This document shows, piece after piece, positions 27,412-36,859 of a DNA stretch of 64,000 nt (positions are counted from its first letter, which is position 1; each line of letters starts with the position of its first letter). The DNA lies in assembly GCA_900552455.1 (NCBI GenBank), contig URZX01000007.1, positions 28,569 through 92,568 on the forward strand, written 5' to 3'. The notes under the pieces were generated by a model. The model ran no database searches, had not been told where the DNA came from, and saw only the letters and a program-made list of their open reading frames with translations. This DNA comes from an uncultured Peptococcaceae bacterium. GTDB taxonomy: Bacteria; Bacillota; Peptococcia; Peptococcales; Peptococcaceae. Both the position numbers and the translations under genes were made by a program.

Positions 27412-29324
27412 GCAAACGATCCTCTCTTAAAAAACAGATAGAGCTCATTCATCGAAATATTCATGATGATCGGCCGGCCGTGCGGACAGGTGTGGGGATT
27501 GTCGAGCTTGGCCAGTTCGCCGAGGAGATAGCGCACCTCCGGCTCGCCGAGCTTGTAGTGCGCCTTCACCGCGCCCTTGCAGGCTGCCATGATGATGTGC
27601 TCCTCGTCGATCTCCGCCAGCCCACGATGGGTTTTCGTATTTTGGAGATCGTCGAGCATGTCGCAGAATAAGAGCGCCAGATCACTCTCCTGACTGAGCA
27701 GCGCCGGCACAGACTTGAGCTCGTAGTAGAGGGGCCCCTTACTCTCGACGGTGAAACCGAGCGCGTCCAGCGTGAAAATATTTTGCACAAGGGCGGCTTC
27801 CTGTAGCGGCGACACCTTCACGCCGACGGGATGCAGGAGCGGCTGTCTGGCGACGTCCTTCGCTACCGCGTTTTTCATGAAGCGCTCGTAAAGAATGCGC
27901 TCGTGCAGCGTGTGCTGGTCGATGATATAGAGATTGTCGCGATCCTGTGCGAGAATAAAGGTCTGGTTCAGCTGACCGATGTATTCCAGCTCAGCAAGCG
28001 TCGACTGGGTCAGCGCGCTGTCCTGTGATGTCGCTTCATTTTCGACGGCGTAAGCGGCCGGCGTTTCTTCTGCGGCGCGCTCCTCGTGCGCAGGGGCTGC
28101 GGCTTTCTCGCGCAGCGGCGACGCTTCGTAGAGCGCTGGCGACTCTGCAACTGCGCTCTCTGGCGCTTCGATGACGCGTGGCGTCTCACGGCGCAAGATC
28201 TGCGGCGGCGACTGTGGTTTTTGCGGCGCGGAGAAATCCAGCGTCTGCGGCTTCACCGGCGCCTCCACCTTCTGCTGCTTCAGCGCAAACGGTTCCTCCG
28301 GCGCATTCACCGGAAACGGCACAGACAGCCGCGAGAGCCAAAGCTCTTCCTTGAGCAGCGTCACGAGCGTGCTGCGCCATTCCTCGAGGTTTTTGAACTT
28401 GATCACTTTCTTCGACGGATGGATGTTGACATCGACGTTGAACGCCGGCAGCTCAAGCTTGAGCACACAGATCAAAAAGCGCCCCTTCGGCACGAGGGTG
28501 TAGACGGCTTCGTCGATGATCTGATCCAGCTCGCGGCTTTCGATCAAACGCCCGTTGACAAAATAGGTCATGTGGTTGCGATTTTTGCGCGTCACGCTCG
28601 GCGGGAAAAACCACGCCTCGACGCGCTGCTTCTGGTAGAAGCCATCGTCTTTGATATGGATGATCTTGCCGCTTTCGCTCTCGCCGTAGATGTAGTGCAG
28701 CAGATCCTCGACGCTGTCGAGCTGATTCGAGGAGAAGACGACCTCGCCGCCGCTCAGATAGGTGAAATTCACCGCCGGAAATCCCAGCGCAAATTTACAG
28801 ATGAGGTCGTAGATCAGCGCACTCTCGTGGCTGTTCGAGCGAACGAATTTTTTTCGTGCCGGCACATTATAGTAGAGATCCCGCACCTCAATGCAGGTGC
28901 CTTTGCGTGGCGCTGCCACAGAAAGGGCGGTGTTGCCGTCGGCGTCAGAGGTGAACACGTGCGCCGGTTCTGTTTCAGACTGACCGCTGGTGATACGCAA
29001 ACGGCTGATCACTGCAATCGACGCCAGCGCCTCGCCGCGAAAGCCGAAGGTGTTCAGGCGATAGACGTCGTTGAAATCGCTGATCTTGCTCGTGGCGTGA
29101 CGCTCTATGGCCAACGGCAGGTCGTCCTTGTAAAATCCGTCGCCGTCATCGGTCACCTTGATCAGATCTACGCCGCCACCGTCGATCTCAACGGTAATGT
29201 TCGTGGCGTGCGCATCCAGCGCATTTTCGACCAGCTCCTTCACCGCCGACAGTGGCCGTTCGATGACCTCGCCGGCAGCGATCTGGTTGGCGACACGCGC
29301 ATCCAGTATGTGAATGATCCCCAT
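27408..29324 (-). CDS. mutL: DNA mismatch repair protein MutL
   Basis: A 638-residue MutL. N-terminal GHKL ATPase with ELVENALDAHA, DDGDGF and FGFRGEALASI; a proline-rich linker around 340-440; C-terminal dimerisation domain with DQHTLHERILYE, which fits the metal-dependent nicking endonuclease motif of MutL from organisms lacking MutH. The ATG at 29324 (MGIIHILDARVANQIAAGEV) follows AGGAGG; the 13-residue longer frame lacks a site. It lies ten bases after mutS. Confidence 0.96.
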   Translation of the reverse strand: MGIIHILDARVANQIAAGEVIERPLSAVKELVENALDAHATNITVEIDGGGVDLIKVTDDGDGFYKDDLPLAIERHATSKISDFNDVYRLNTFGFRGEALASIAVISRLRITSGQSETEPAHVFTSDADGNTALSVAAPRKGTCIEVRDLYYNVPARKKFVRSNSHESALIYDLICKFALGFPAVNFTYLSGGEVVFSSNQLDSVEDLLHYIYGESESGKIIHIKDDGFYQKQRVEAWFFPPSVTRKNRNHMTYFVNGRLIESRELDQIIDEAVYTLVPKGRFLICVLKLELPAFNVDVNIHPSKKVIKFKNLEEWRSTLVTLLKEELWLSRLSVPFPVNAPEEPFALKQQKVEAPVKPQTLDFSAPQKPQSPPQILRRETPRVIEAPESAVAESPALYEASPLREKAAAPAHEERAAEETPAAYAVENEATSQDSALTQSTLAELEYIGQLNQTFILAQDRDNLYIIDQHTLHERILYERFMKNAVAKDVARQPLLHPVGVKVSPLQEAALVQNIFTLDALGFTVESKGPLYYELKSVPALLSQESDLALLFCDMLDDLQNTKTHRGLAEIDEEHIIMAACKGAVKAHYKLGEPEVRYLLGELAKLDNPHTCPHGRPIIMNISMNELYLFFKRGSFA

Positions 29325-29334
29325 GAATGACCTC

Positions 29335-31923
29335 CTAACGTTGTTCCTGTTGTGCTTTTTCAACGAAATCCATCAGCGCTCCGGCCATGTCGCGCAGCGT
29401 CATATTTTCCACATCCAGCGCTGCAAGCTCTCCGACCCAATCCGGCAGCGTCGGCTCTACAGCTTCTGTGAAAGCGTAGTCGGCCACCGGCACGCTGCCT
29501 GCGTTGCCTTCCTGCGCTTCCAGATCGGCCAGCACGCGCGTCGCCAGCTCGGTGATCGCCTGTGGGATGCCGGCTTTTTTCGCAACGTGGATGCCGTAGC
29601 TCTTGCTCGCTGAGCCAGGCACGATCTTGTGCAGGAAGATGATCTCCCGCGCGTCCTCGTAAACTGAGACGGTGTAATTGACGATGCCGGTCTCCGATTC
29701 CAGCGCTGTCAGCTCGTGATAATGGGTCGCAAAGAGTGTGCAGGCGCCGATCTTTTCGTTGATGTATCTGGTGATCGCCGTCGCCAGCGCCAGACCATCG
29801 TAGGTGCTGGTGCCGCGGCCGACCTCATCGAGAACGATGAGGCTGTCGCGCGTGGCATTGCCGGTGATCGTCGCGACTTCGTTCATCTCGACCATGAAGG
29901 TGCTGCGCCCGCTGGCCAGATGATCGCTGGCGCCGATGCGCGCGAAAACACGGTCGAACACCTTCATCTCCGCCTGACTCGCCGGTACAAAGCAGCCGAT
30001 CTGCGCCATGATCGCTGCCAGGGCGATGCTGCGGCAGTAGGTGCTCTTGCCGCTCATGTTTGGCCCGGTGATGATGATCAGACGCTGCTCCCTTTCGTCG
30101 AAGCGCACGTCGTTCGGCGTAAATTCGCCGAGCTGGTGCTGGCGCTCGATGACCGGATGGCGCAAGCCCTGGATGTCCAACGCGTCCGCAGTGAGCGTCG
30201 GCTTGCAGTAATGGTGCTCGACGGCAACGGTGGCGAAAGAGACGAAAACATCGATCGTCGCCAGGATGCGGCTCGCGTGGAGCAAACGCTCCACCGACTG
30301 CTGCAACGTCTCGACGACCTGCTTGAAGAGCTCCACCTCCAGCGCTTTGGCGCGCTCAGACGCTGTGAGGAGCTTGTTTTCCATATCCTTCAGCTCTTCG
30401 GTGATGTAGCGCTCGCTGTTGGCCAGCGTCTGCTTGCGCTGATAAGTCTCAGGCACGAGGTTCTGGTAGGATTTCGTGACGTCGAGATAATAGCCGAAGA
30501 CCTTGTTGTAGCCGATCTTGAGATTTTTAATGCCCGTCGCCTGCTTCTCGGCTTCGAGATAGCGCTCAAGCCAGCCCTTGCCGTTTGTGACGAGCTCAGA
30601 AAGCTCGGCGAGATCGGCGTTGTACTCTGGACGGATGACGCCGCCGTCGCGCGCCAGATAAGACGGCGCATCGAGGATGCTCTCAGCGATCAGCGCCGTG
30701 ACGTCTTGAAGATCGTCGAACGCCGCATCAAACTGACGGAAGAGCGGATTCGTGCAGCTTCGCAACGCCTGATGGATCTCTGGCAACGACGCCAGGGAAT
30801 TTTTCAGCGAAACGAGATCGCGCGGCGAAGCAGAGCCGCAGGAAATGCGCGAAGCAATGCGCTCAATGTCCTGGATCTCGCCCAGGAGGTTGGCAAAGGT
30901 CGCGCGCAGCAGATAATTGCTGAAAAGCTCGTCGGTGGCCTCCTGGCGCAGCGCGATCTCTGCCGGATCGATGAGAGGCTCCTCGATCCAGCGCCGCAAT
31001 AAACGAGCGCCGGCTGAGGTCGCAGTTTTGTTGAGGATGTCGAAGAGCGCGGTGCCATGGTGGTCGTTCAGCGAATCGACAAGCTCGAGGTTTTTCTTTG
31101 TGAAAAGATCCAGCTGCATGACGCTGTCAATGCGATAACGCGTCAGCTGCAACATGTGCTTCGGCTCGATGCGCAGCATTTCCTGGATGTAGCCGAGAAG
31201 CACCGCCGCCGCTGTGATCGCCGGACCTTCCCGCCCAGGGGCGTTGAAGCCCAAAACAGCGAGGTCGTTGATATGAAAATGCTCCAGCAGCCGCTCGCTG
31301 GCGTTTTTCTCCTTAAACAGATACGAATTGTACGGCGACAGGCTCATGCCGCGAAACTCGTCATCATGCTCGGTGAAAAGCTGATAGAGCGCTGTGTCCT
31401 CGTCAGAAAACACACATTCCGAGGGATGAAACTTGCAGATCTCCCGCAACAGCGCTTCGCTGTCCTCAACCTGGGTGACGAGAAATTCCCCGGTGGAAAC
31501 ATCGGCAATGGCGAGGCCGTACTGTTTTTTGCCGACGACGGCGATGATGTAGTTCGACGACTGCTCGAGGATGTTGTCCTCGAGGATCATCCCCGGCGTG
31601 ACGATGCGGATGACCTCGCGGCGCACGAGTCCCTTGACGGCTTTGGGATCTTCTGTCTGCTCACAGATGGCAACTTTTTCGCCGAGGGCGATCAGCTTTT
31701 TGATGTAGACCTCGGCAGAATGAAAAGGCACACCACACATCGGCACCTTAATGTCGTTCCCGCCGTCGCGCGCTGTCAGCGTGAGGCCGAGCAGCTCGCT
31801 GGCTTTTTTGGCGTCCTCGTCGAACATTTCGTAGAAATCGCCGAGACGGTAAAAGAGGATCATGTTTTTGTACTGATCCTTGATCTTCTTGTATTGAACA
31901 AACATCGGGGTGTTTCCTAGCAT
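29335..31923 (-). CDS. mutS: DNA mismatch repair protein MutS
   Basis: An 862-residue mismatch sensor. The mismatch-wedging Phe30-x-Glu32 lies in RLGDFYEMF; the ATPase domain has Walker A GPNMSGKST and a downstream DEVGRGTSTYDG. Length is normal. ATG at 31923 follows AAAGGA. It is 24 bases after mutS2 and directly before mutL. Confidence 0.98.
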   Translation of the reverse strand: MLGNTPMFVQYKKIKDQYKNMILFYRLGDFYEMFDEDAKKASELLGLTLTARDGGNDIKVPMCGVPFHSAEVYIKKLIALGEKVAICEQTEDPKAVKGLVRREVIRIVTPGMILEDNILEQSSNYIIAVVGKKQYGLAIADVSTGEFLVTQVEDSEALLREICKFHPSECVFSDEDTALYQLFTEHDDEFRGMSLSPYNSYLFKEKNASERLLEHFHINDLAVLGFNAPGREGPAITAAAVLLGYIQEMLRIEPKHMLQLTRYRIDSVMQLDLFTKKNLELVDSLNDHHGTALFDILNKTATSAGARLLRRWIEEPLIDPAEIALRQEATDELFSNYLLRATFANLLGEIQDIERIASRISCGSASPRDLVSLKNSLASLPEIHQALRSCTNPLFRQFDAAFDDLQDVTALIAESILDAPSYLARDGGVIRPEYNADLAELSELVTNGKGWLERYLEAEKQATGIKNLKIGYNKVFGYYLDVTKSYQNLVPETYQRKQTLANSERYITEELKDMENKLLTASERAKALEVELFKQVVETLQQSVERLLHASRILATIDVFVSFATVAVEHHYCKPTLTADALDIQGLRHPVIERQHQLGEFTPNDVRFDEREQRLIIITGPNMSGKSTYCRSIALAAIMAQIGCFVPASQAEMKVFDRVFARIGASDHLASGRSTFMVEMNEVATITGNATRDSLIVLDEVGRGTSTYDGLALATAITRYINEKIGACTLFATHYHELTALESETGIVNYTVSVYEDAREIIFLHKIVPGSASKSYGIHVAKKAGIPQAITELATRVLADLEAQEGNAGSVPVADYAFTEAVEPTLPDWVGELAALDVENMTLRDMAGALMDFVEKAQQEQR

Positions 31924-31947
31924 GGTGTGTCCTTTCTGTTGCTGCCT

Positions 31948-34323
31948 TTATTTGAGAACGGCGATGGTCGCGCCGTCGCCGCCTTCGTTAGCTGGCGCGT
32001 AGTAGAATTGTTTGATGTATTTGCTGGCGGAAAGCTTTTCCTTGATCGCTTTGCGCAAAGCGCCGGTGCCCTTGCCGTGGATGATGTGCACCTGGCTGAG
32101 ATTGTTCAGATAGGCGTCATCGATGAAGCGATCCACAGCCACCAGCGCTTCGTCGACGGTCATGCCGCGCAGATCGATCTCCGAGCGCACCTGCTTGACC
32201 TTCATCGAGCCGCGGCGCGCTGTCACAGGCTTGGCCTGGCGCGATTTCGAGGCGCGGCTGACGTCTGTGATTTTGACTGTCGATTTGATGATGCCGGCCT
32301 GCACATCCAGCGTTTTTTTTGCAGGATGGACGGCGAGCACCGTCGCGTTCATGTTGTAATTGTTGAGATAGACCTCGTCGCCTGGTTTGATCTTGCTGAT
32401 GTTGAGCGGCTCGCTGGCGCTTGCCATCTGCTTCTTCTTAGGCTTGACGCGGTCGAGGGATTTATCGAGGTTTTTGCGAATGTCAGAAAGGCCGACGGAA
32501 GCCTGGAGATGATCCTGCTTGCGCAGCTCTCTGAGCTCGTCGTTTACTTCCTGCACCTGCTGGCGCGCCTTTTCAAGCAACTGCACCGCTTCGGCGTTAG
32601 CCTCCCGCTCCACTTTGACGCGGTAGTCGTCAAGCTCGGCGAGCTTGGCGCGCAGCGCCTGCTTTTCTTCGTCGATCTGACGACGCTCGTCGGCAAACGC
32701 GGCCTCCTGTTCGTTGAGACGGCGCTGCAGCGATTCAAGGTTCTTGACCTTGTCGATGAGCTCGTTCTGGTTCGCCTCCTGGATCTCGCGGGCACTCTCG
32801 ATGATCGCGTTCGGCAGACCGATGCGCTCGGCGATGGCGAAGGCGTTCGATTCACCGGAGACACCGATCACCAACCGATACGTTGGGCGCAGGGTCTCGA
32901 CGTCGAAGGCCATGCTCGCATTCTGCACGCCCTCTGTCTGATAGGCGTAGGTCTTGAGCTCGCTGTAATGGGTCGTCGCCAGCGTTTTACAGCCCACTGC
33001 GCGGTTTTTTTCGAGAATGGCTGTAGCCAGCGCTGCCCCTTCGCCAGGATCAGTGCCGGCGCCGAGCTCGTCATAGAGAACGAGGGACTGGGCGTCGAGA
33101 TTTTTCATGATCTCGCAGATGTTCACGAGATGCGAGGAGAACGTACTCAGCGACTGCTCGATGCTCTGCTCGTCGCCAATGTCCACGAACACCTTGTCGA
33201 AAATGCCCATCTCTGTCTCCGGATGCACGGGCACGTGGAGCCCAGCCTGATGCATCAGCACGAGCAGACCGACGGTTTTCAGCGTCACCGTTTTGCCACC
33301 GGTGTTTGGCCCGGTGATGACGATGATGCGCGTGTCGCTGTCCATGTGCAGGCTGATCGGCACGGCGGTTTCGCGATGCAGCAGCGGATGATAGGCGCGC
33401 GCCAGGTGCAGCGTCGTGTCCGCCAGCGTGCGCGGCGCGATGGCGTCCATCTTGATGGCGAGCTGGGCCTTGCCGACGGTGAAATCGATGATGCCGAGCT
33501 GATACATGTTGCTCTTGAGGGTGTGATATTCACCGGCACATTCCTCGGAGAGGCTCTTGAGGATCTGGTAGATCTCATGGCGCTCATCCTGCTCAAGCTG
33601 GTTCACCTTGTTGTTCATCGGCACGAGCTCGGCAGGCTCCACATAGATCGTCGAACCGCTGGCGGACTGGTCGTGAATGATACCAGGCACGCGGCTCTTG
33701 TGCTCCACCTTGATCGGGATAACGAGGCGGTCGCCGCGCACGGTGACGATCTGATCCTGCAGAGCGTCGGCGAGGCTGCTGCTCTTCGCGAGCTGATCCA
33801 TGCGACGGCGGATGGCCTGGGTCATGCTCGCCAGCTCCTTGCGGATGCGCCCAAGCTCGGCGGAGGCGCTGTCGAGGACGTAGCCGTCCTCGCGAATGGT
33901 GCGGTTGATGCGCGTACGCAGATCGTCGTTGACGACAAGGGCGTCACCATATTCCGCCATGCGCACGAGGTGGTAGCCGCTTTTCTTGGCGCGGAAAAAG
34001 GCGTTGAGATTTTTCGCGGCGTAAAGGGAGCGCTCGATGTCGAGAAAGTCGCCGGCTTCGAGCACCTGATGGATGCGCAGCTTTTTCAGGATGTCGGTGA
34101 GGTCGCGGATGCCGCCGAGGGGAATCTGCTCGCCGACGGCGATCATCGAAACGATCTCTGCAGTCTCCTCCTGCCAGGCGATGATCTGGTCGCGGTCGTC
34201 GCTGGGAAAGCACATGGCTGCGCGGCGCTTGCCGAGATGCGAGCTGCACTCGGCGGCAAGAAGATCGCGGATCTTGGTAAACTCTAGTTTTTCTAAAACA
34301 GGACTGTTTTTATAGTAAGACAA
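31948..34323 (-). CDS. mutS2: MutS2 family protein with Smr domain
   Basis: A 791-residue MutS2 (RqcU-type). MutS core and ATPase with Walker A GPNTGGKT and YDELGAGTDPGEGA, a long coiled coil (about 520-630), a KOW-like region, and a C-terminal Smr domain with EIDLRGMTVDEA and HGKGTGALR. It lacks the mismatch-binding domain I of MutS. MutS2 suppresses recombination and, in B. subtilis, rescues collided ribosomes. The best start is a TTG at 34323: AAAGGAG is nine bases away, inside the preceding gene, and it lies one base after that stop; no ATG fits. Confidence 0.93.
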   Translation of the reverse strand: MSYYKNSPVLEKLEFTKIRDLLAAECSSHLGKRRAAMCFPSDDRDQIIAWQEETAEIVSMIAVGEQIPLGGIRDLTDILKKLRIHQVLEAGDFLDIERSLYAAKNLNAFFRAKKSGYHLVRMAEYGDALVVNDDLRTRINRTIREDGYVLDSASAELGRIRKELASMTQAIRRRMDQLAKSSSLADALQDQIVTVRGDRLVIPIKVEHKSRVPGIIHDQSASGSTIYVEPAELVPMNNKVNQLEQDERHEIYQILKSLSEECAGEYHTLKSNMYQLGIIDFTVGKAQLAIKMDAIAPRTLADTTLHLARAYHPLLHRETAVPISLHMDSDTRIIVITGPNTGGKTVTLKTVGLLVLMHQAGLHVPVHPETEMGIFDKVFVDIGDEQSIEQSLSTFSSHLVNICEIMKNLDAQSLVLYDELGAGTDPGEGAALATAILEKNRAVGCKTLATTHYSELKTYAYQTEGVQNASMAFDVETLRPTYRLVIGVSGESNAFAIAERIGLPNAIIESAREIQEANQNELIDKVKNLESLQRRLNEQEAAFADERRQIDEEKQALRAKLAELDDYRVKVEREANAEAVQLLEKARQQVQEVNDELRELRKQDHLQASVGLSDIRKNLDKSLDRVKPKKKQMASASEPLNISKIKPGDEVYLNNYNMNATVLAVHPAKKTLDVQAGIIKSTVKITDVSRASKSRQAKPVTARRGSMKVKQVRSEIDLRGMTVDEALVAVDRFIDDAYLNNLSQVHIIHGKGTGALRKAIKEKLSASKYIKQFYYAPANEGGDGATIAVLK

Positions 34324-34324
34324 C

Positions 34325-36859
34325 TTATCGAACTCCTTTGACAAAATGTCCGTCTGTTGTGTTTGTCTGGAAAATGTGCAGTGCCTGCTGGTCGCTCTCA
34401 GAGAGGATCTGGGCACGCAGGGCGCGCGTCTCCTGCACGATGCCTGAGATCTCCTGCGGCGTCATGAACGCGCCGGCGATGCGCCAGTAATCGAGGGAAA
34501 GCGCGGCGATCTCTTTGAGATGCCCGAGCAGGCTGTAGGTGCGGTCGTTCAGAATGTAGACGTTGCAGAAGCGATCGCCGACCAGGACGTAGCGACGTCC
34601 GTCGCGCTCCAACGCGTAGCTTCTGCGCACACAGGGCCGCGTGCAAGGCTGATCCGTTTCGCGCGCACCGACGATATTACCCATCGGGCAGCAGCGCGTG
34701 TTCATCGCCGGCAGTCGGCCGTAGATGACAAGCTCCAGCGGGATCGTGCCGATGGCGGATAATTCCTGCATGCGCGCGTGGTCCATTTCGATGGAGATGG
34801 TCTGGCGCGAGAGACCGATCTGCGAGAGCGCTGCAGCGGTGAGGTCATTGGTCAGGTTCAGCTGATAATCGCCGGCCATGAAGTCGATGCCGAGGTCGTC
34901 GACGAGCTTGATCTGGCCGATGTTCGCGACCATGAAGCGTGTGATGCCGCCGTCGCGGAGCACCTGCAGCCGCGCTGTGAGATGAGCCTCTTCCTCCGAC
35001 GTCTTAATGAGCGGCGGCAGCGAGACGAGCAGCGGACAGCGCTCGGCGAGGACGAGAACCTCTGCATCTGTGAGGCCGTCGCGCGTGTGGCTGTCGAGGA
35101 GGAGCACGTTCAGCTCCTCAGCACCGGCAGCCAGCGCCGCTTCGGCCTGGGCAGCGGTGCGCACCTGCACGGTGAGCGTCGGCGTGTGCGGGAAGCGGAT
35201 CTGTGGCGGGATCTCGTCGAGCACGCTGAGACATTCTTCCACGCGCGCTTTCGCATCGTACGGCGCTTCCTCCTGCTCCAGCTCTGCGCCGGAAAGCACG
35301 GCGTCGAAGTGGGCCACGGCAGCGTTCTTCGCTTTTGTGACCACGCTCATCGGCACGAACGCGGCGTCGGGGCCGCTGATCTCGACGGTGCCGGCGTGGT
35401 AGTCGGTGTTCGCCAACTTGTGCAGCGCGCCCTCGATGACCTCACGGCTCGAGCGGCCATTGCGCGACAACTCGACGACGTAGTCCGAGGCCCAGTGGTA
35501 GGACAGGGTCTCCCCTGCTGCGCTTTCGCAGAGCACATCGACAGCGAATGGCGTTTCCGGCACGGCGCTGACGTAGAAATGCAGCGTGCCCTTCTCCTCC
35601 GGCTGCAGCGGCAGGCTGCGCATTTTCAAGAGCGACTTGGAAAGCTCCTTGTCGAAGGTTTTGTAGCAGCAGGCGACCTCTGCCAGACGCGCCGCATCGA
35701 CCGTGTGGCGGAAGCTGACAACCTCGCCGGCAGCGAAAGCTTTGCGCGTTTCGCCGCGTTCGTCCTTCAGCTGATCGAGATAGCCGCCCCAGATTGGCGC
35801 CAGCGCAGCGTCATAAAGCGCGACGCCGTCGCCATTGGCGAGGGGCTCTGCCAGTCGAACGCTGCAGCTCGATTTTGTCAGCCGCACGATCTCGCCGAGG
35901 GGGATGCCGGTGTTCTTCGGTGTGTGCAAGCTCATCATGAAGCAGCCCGGCACGCCGTGGAGATAGGCGGTCGAAAATCCTTCACGGTTGAAAACGACGG
36001 CCATATTGCGCAGATCCTGCGCCATCTCTGCATCGTCCTGCGGCAATCCGGCGGCGATGCGGTCGATGTGCTTGCGGTAAACATCCGCCATCAGCGCCAC
36101 GTATTCCGGCTGCTTCATGCGGCCTTCGATCTTCAGGGATTGCACAGGAACGTTCATAAGCGCAGAAAGATCGCCGAGCAGGTTCATGTCCTTCGGGCTC
36201 AGAAGATACTGCTCCGTGATGCGCTGCTCCTTTTTGCCGTCGCGTTCGACAAGGGCGTAGCGTCTACGGCAGGGCTGGGCGCACTGGCCGCGGTTGCCGC
36301 TGCGGTCGCCAGCCAGGCTCGACATATAGCAGAGGCCAGAATAGCTGACACAGAGCGCCCCCTGCACGAACACCTCGAGGTCGATGGCGCTGGCGGCGCG
36401 AATGGCCTGCATCATCTCCAACGATGTCTCGCGTGCGAGGACAACGCGGTCGAAGCCGAGGGCGGCCATTGTCTCTGCTCCGCAGACATTCATCACAGCC
36501 ATCTGTGTCGACGCGTGCACCTCTGTCTCAGGAAAATGACTGAGCGAGAGCGTTGCCAGGCCGAAATCCTGCACGATGAAGGCGTCGATACCAAAACCGA
36601 CCAGCTCGGCCACGGCCTTGATCGCATCCTCGAGCTCGTCGTTGAAAAGGAGGATGTTGAGGGCGCAGAAGATTTTCGCACCGCGCGCATGGGCATATTC
36701 GATGGCTTCGCGCATTTCTGCCAGGCTGAGATTTGTCGCTTTCGCCCGCGCGCTGAAGCGGTCGAGGCCGACATACACAGCATCGGCGCCGTGGTCGATC
36801 GCGCGCTTTGCAGTATCCAGATCGCCGGCCGGCAACAAAAGTTCTGGCTTATTCATCAT
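34325..36859 (-). CDS. Large U32-family protein with DUF3656, RlhA-like
   Basis: An 844-residue U32 protein, twice as long as the one at 20249. The N-terminal half carries PELLLPAGDLDTAKRAIDHGADAVY and the cysteine signature EVFVQGALCVSYSGLCYMSS...CAQPCRRRY; a middle DUF3656-like region follows, and a second TIM-like part ends with CCPMGN...CTRPC. E. coli RlhA, with the same layout, hydroxylates C2501 of 23S rRNA. This is the best guess, but collagenase-like naming is also common. ATG at 36859 overlaps the ABC-F stop by four bases (ATGATG; GGAGG is ten bases away). Confidence 0.82.
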   Translation of the reverse strand: MMNKPELLLPAGDLDTAKRAIDHGADAVYVGLDRFSARAKATNLSLAEMREAIEYAHARGAKIFCALNILLFNDELEDAIKAVAELVGFGIDAFIVQDFGLATLSLSHFPETEVHASTQMAVMNVCGAETMAALGFDRVVLARETSLEMMQAIRAASAIDLEVFVQGALCVSYSGLCYMSSLAGDRSGNRGQCAQPCRRRYALVERDGKKEQRITEQYLLSPKDMNLLGDLSALMNVPVQSLKIEGRMKQPEYVALMADVYRKHIDRIAAGLPQDDAEMAQDLRNMAVVFNREGFSTAYLHGVPGCFMMSLHTPKNTGIPLGEIVRLTKSSCSVRLAEPLANGDGVALYDAALAPIWGGYLDQLKDERGETRKAFAAGEVVSFRHTVDAARLAEVACCYKTFDKELSKSLLKMRSLPLQPEEKGTLHFYVSAVPETPFAVDVLCESAAGETLSYHWASDYVVELSRNGRSSREVIEGALHKLANTDYHAGTVEISGPDAAFVPMSVVTKAKNAAVAHFDAVLSGAELEQEEAPYDAKARVEECLSVLDEIPPQIRFPHTPTLTVQVRTAAQAEAALAAGAEELNVLLLDSHTRDGLTDAEVLVLAERCPLLVSLPPLIKTSEEEAHLTARLQVLRDGGITRFMVANIGQIKLVDDLGIDFMAGDYQLNLTNDLTAAALSQIGLSRQTISIEMDHARMQELSAIGTIPLELVIYGRLPAMNTRCCPMGNIVGARETDQPCTRPCVRRSYALERDGRRYVLVGDRFCNVYILNDRTYSLLGHLKEIAALSLDYWRIAGAFMTPQEISGIVQETRALRAQILSESDQQALHIFQTNTTDGHFVKGVR

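Noticed and set aside
31927..34287. A 786-codon open frame on the plus strand
   Set aside because: It is antisense to mutS2, whose frame has full family motifs; the composition is His/Leu/Val-rich nonsense and there is no ribosome site.
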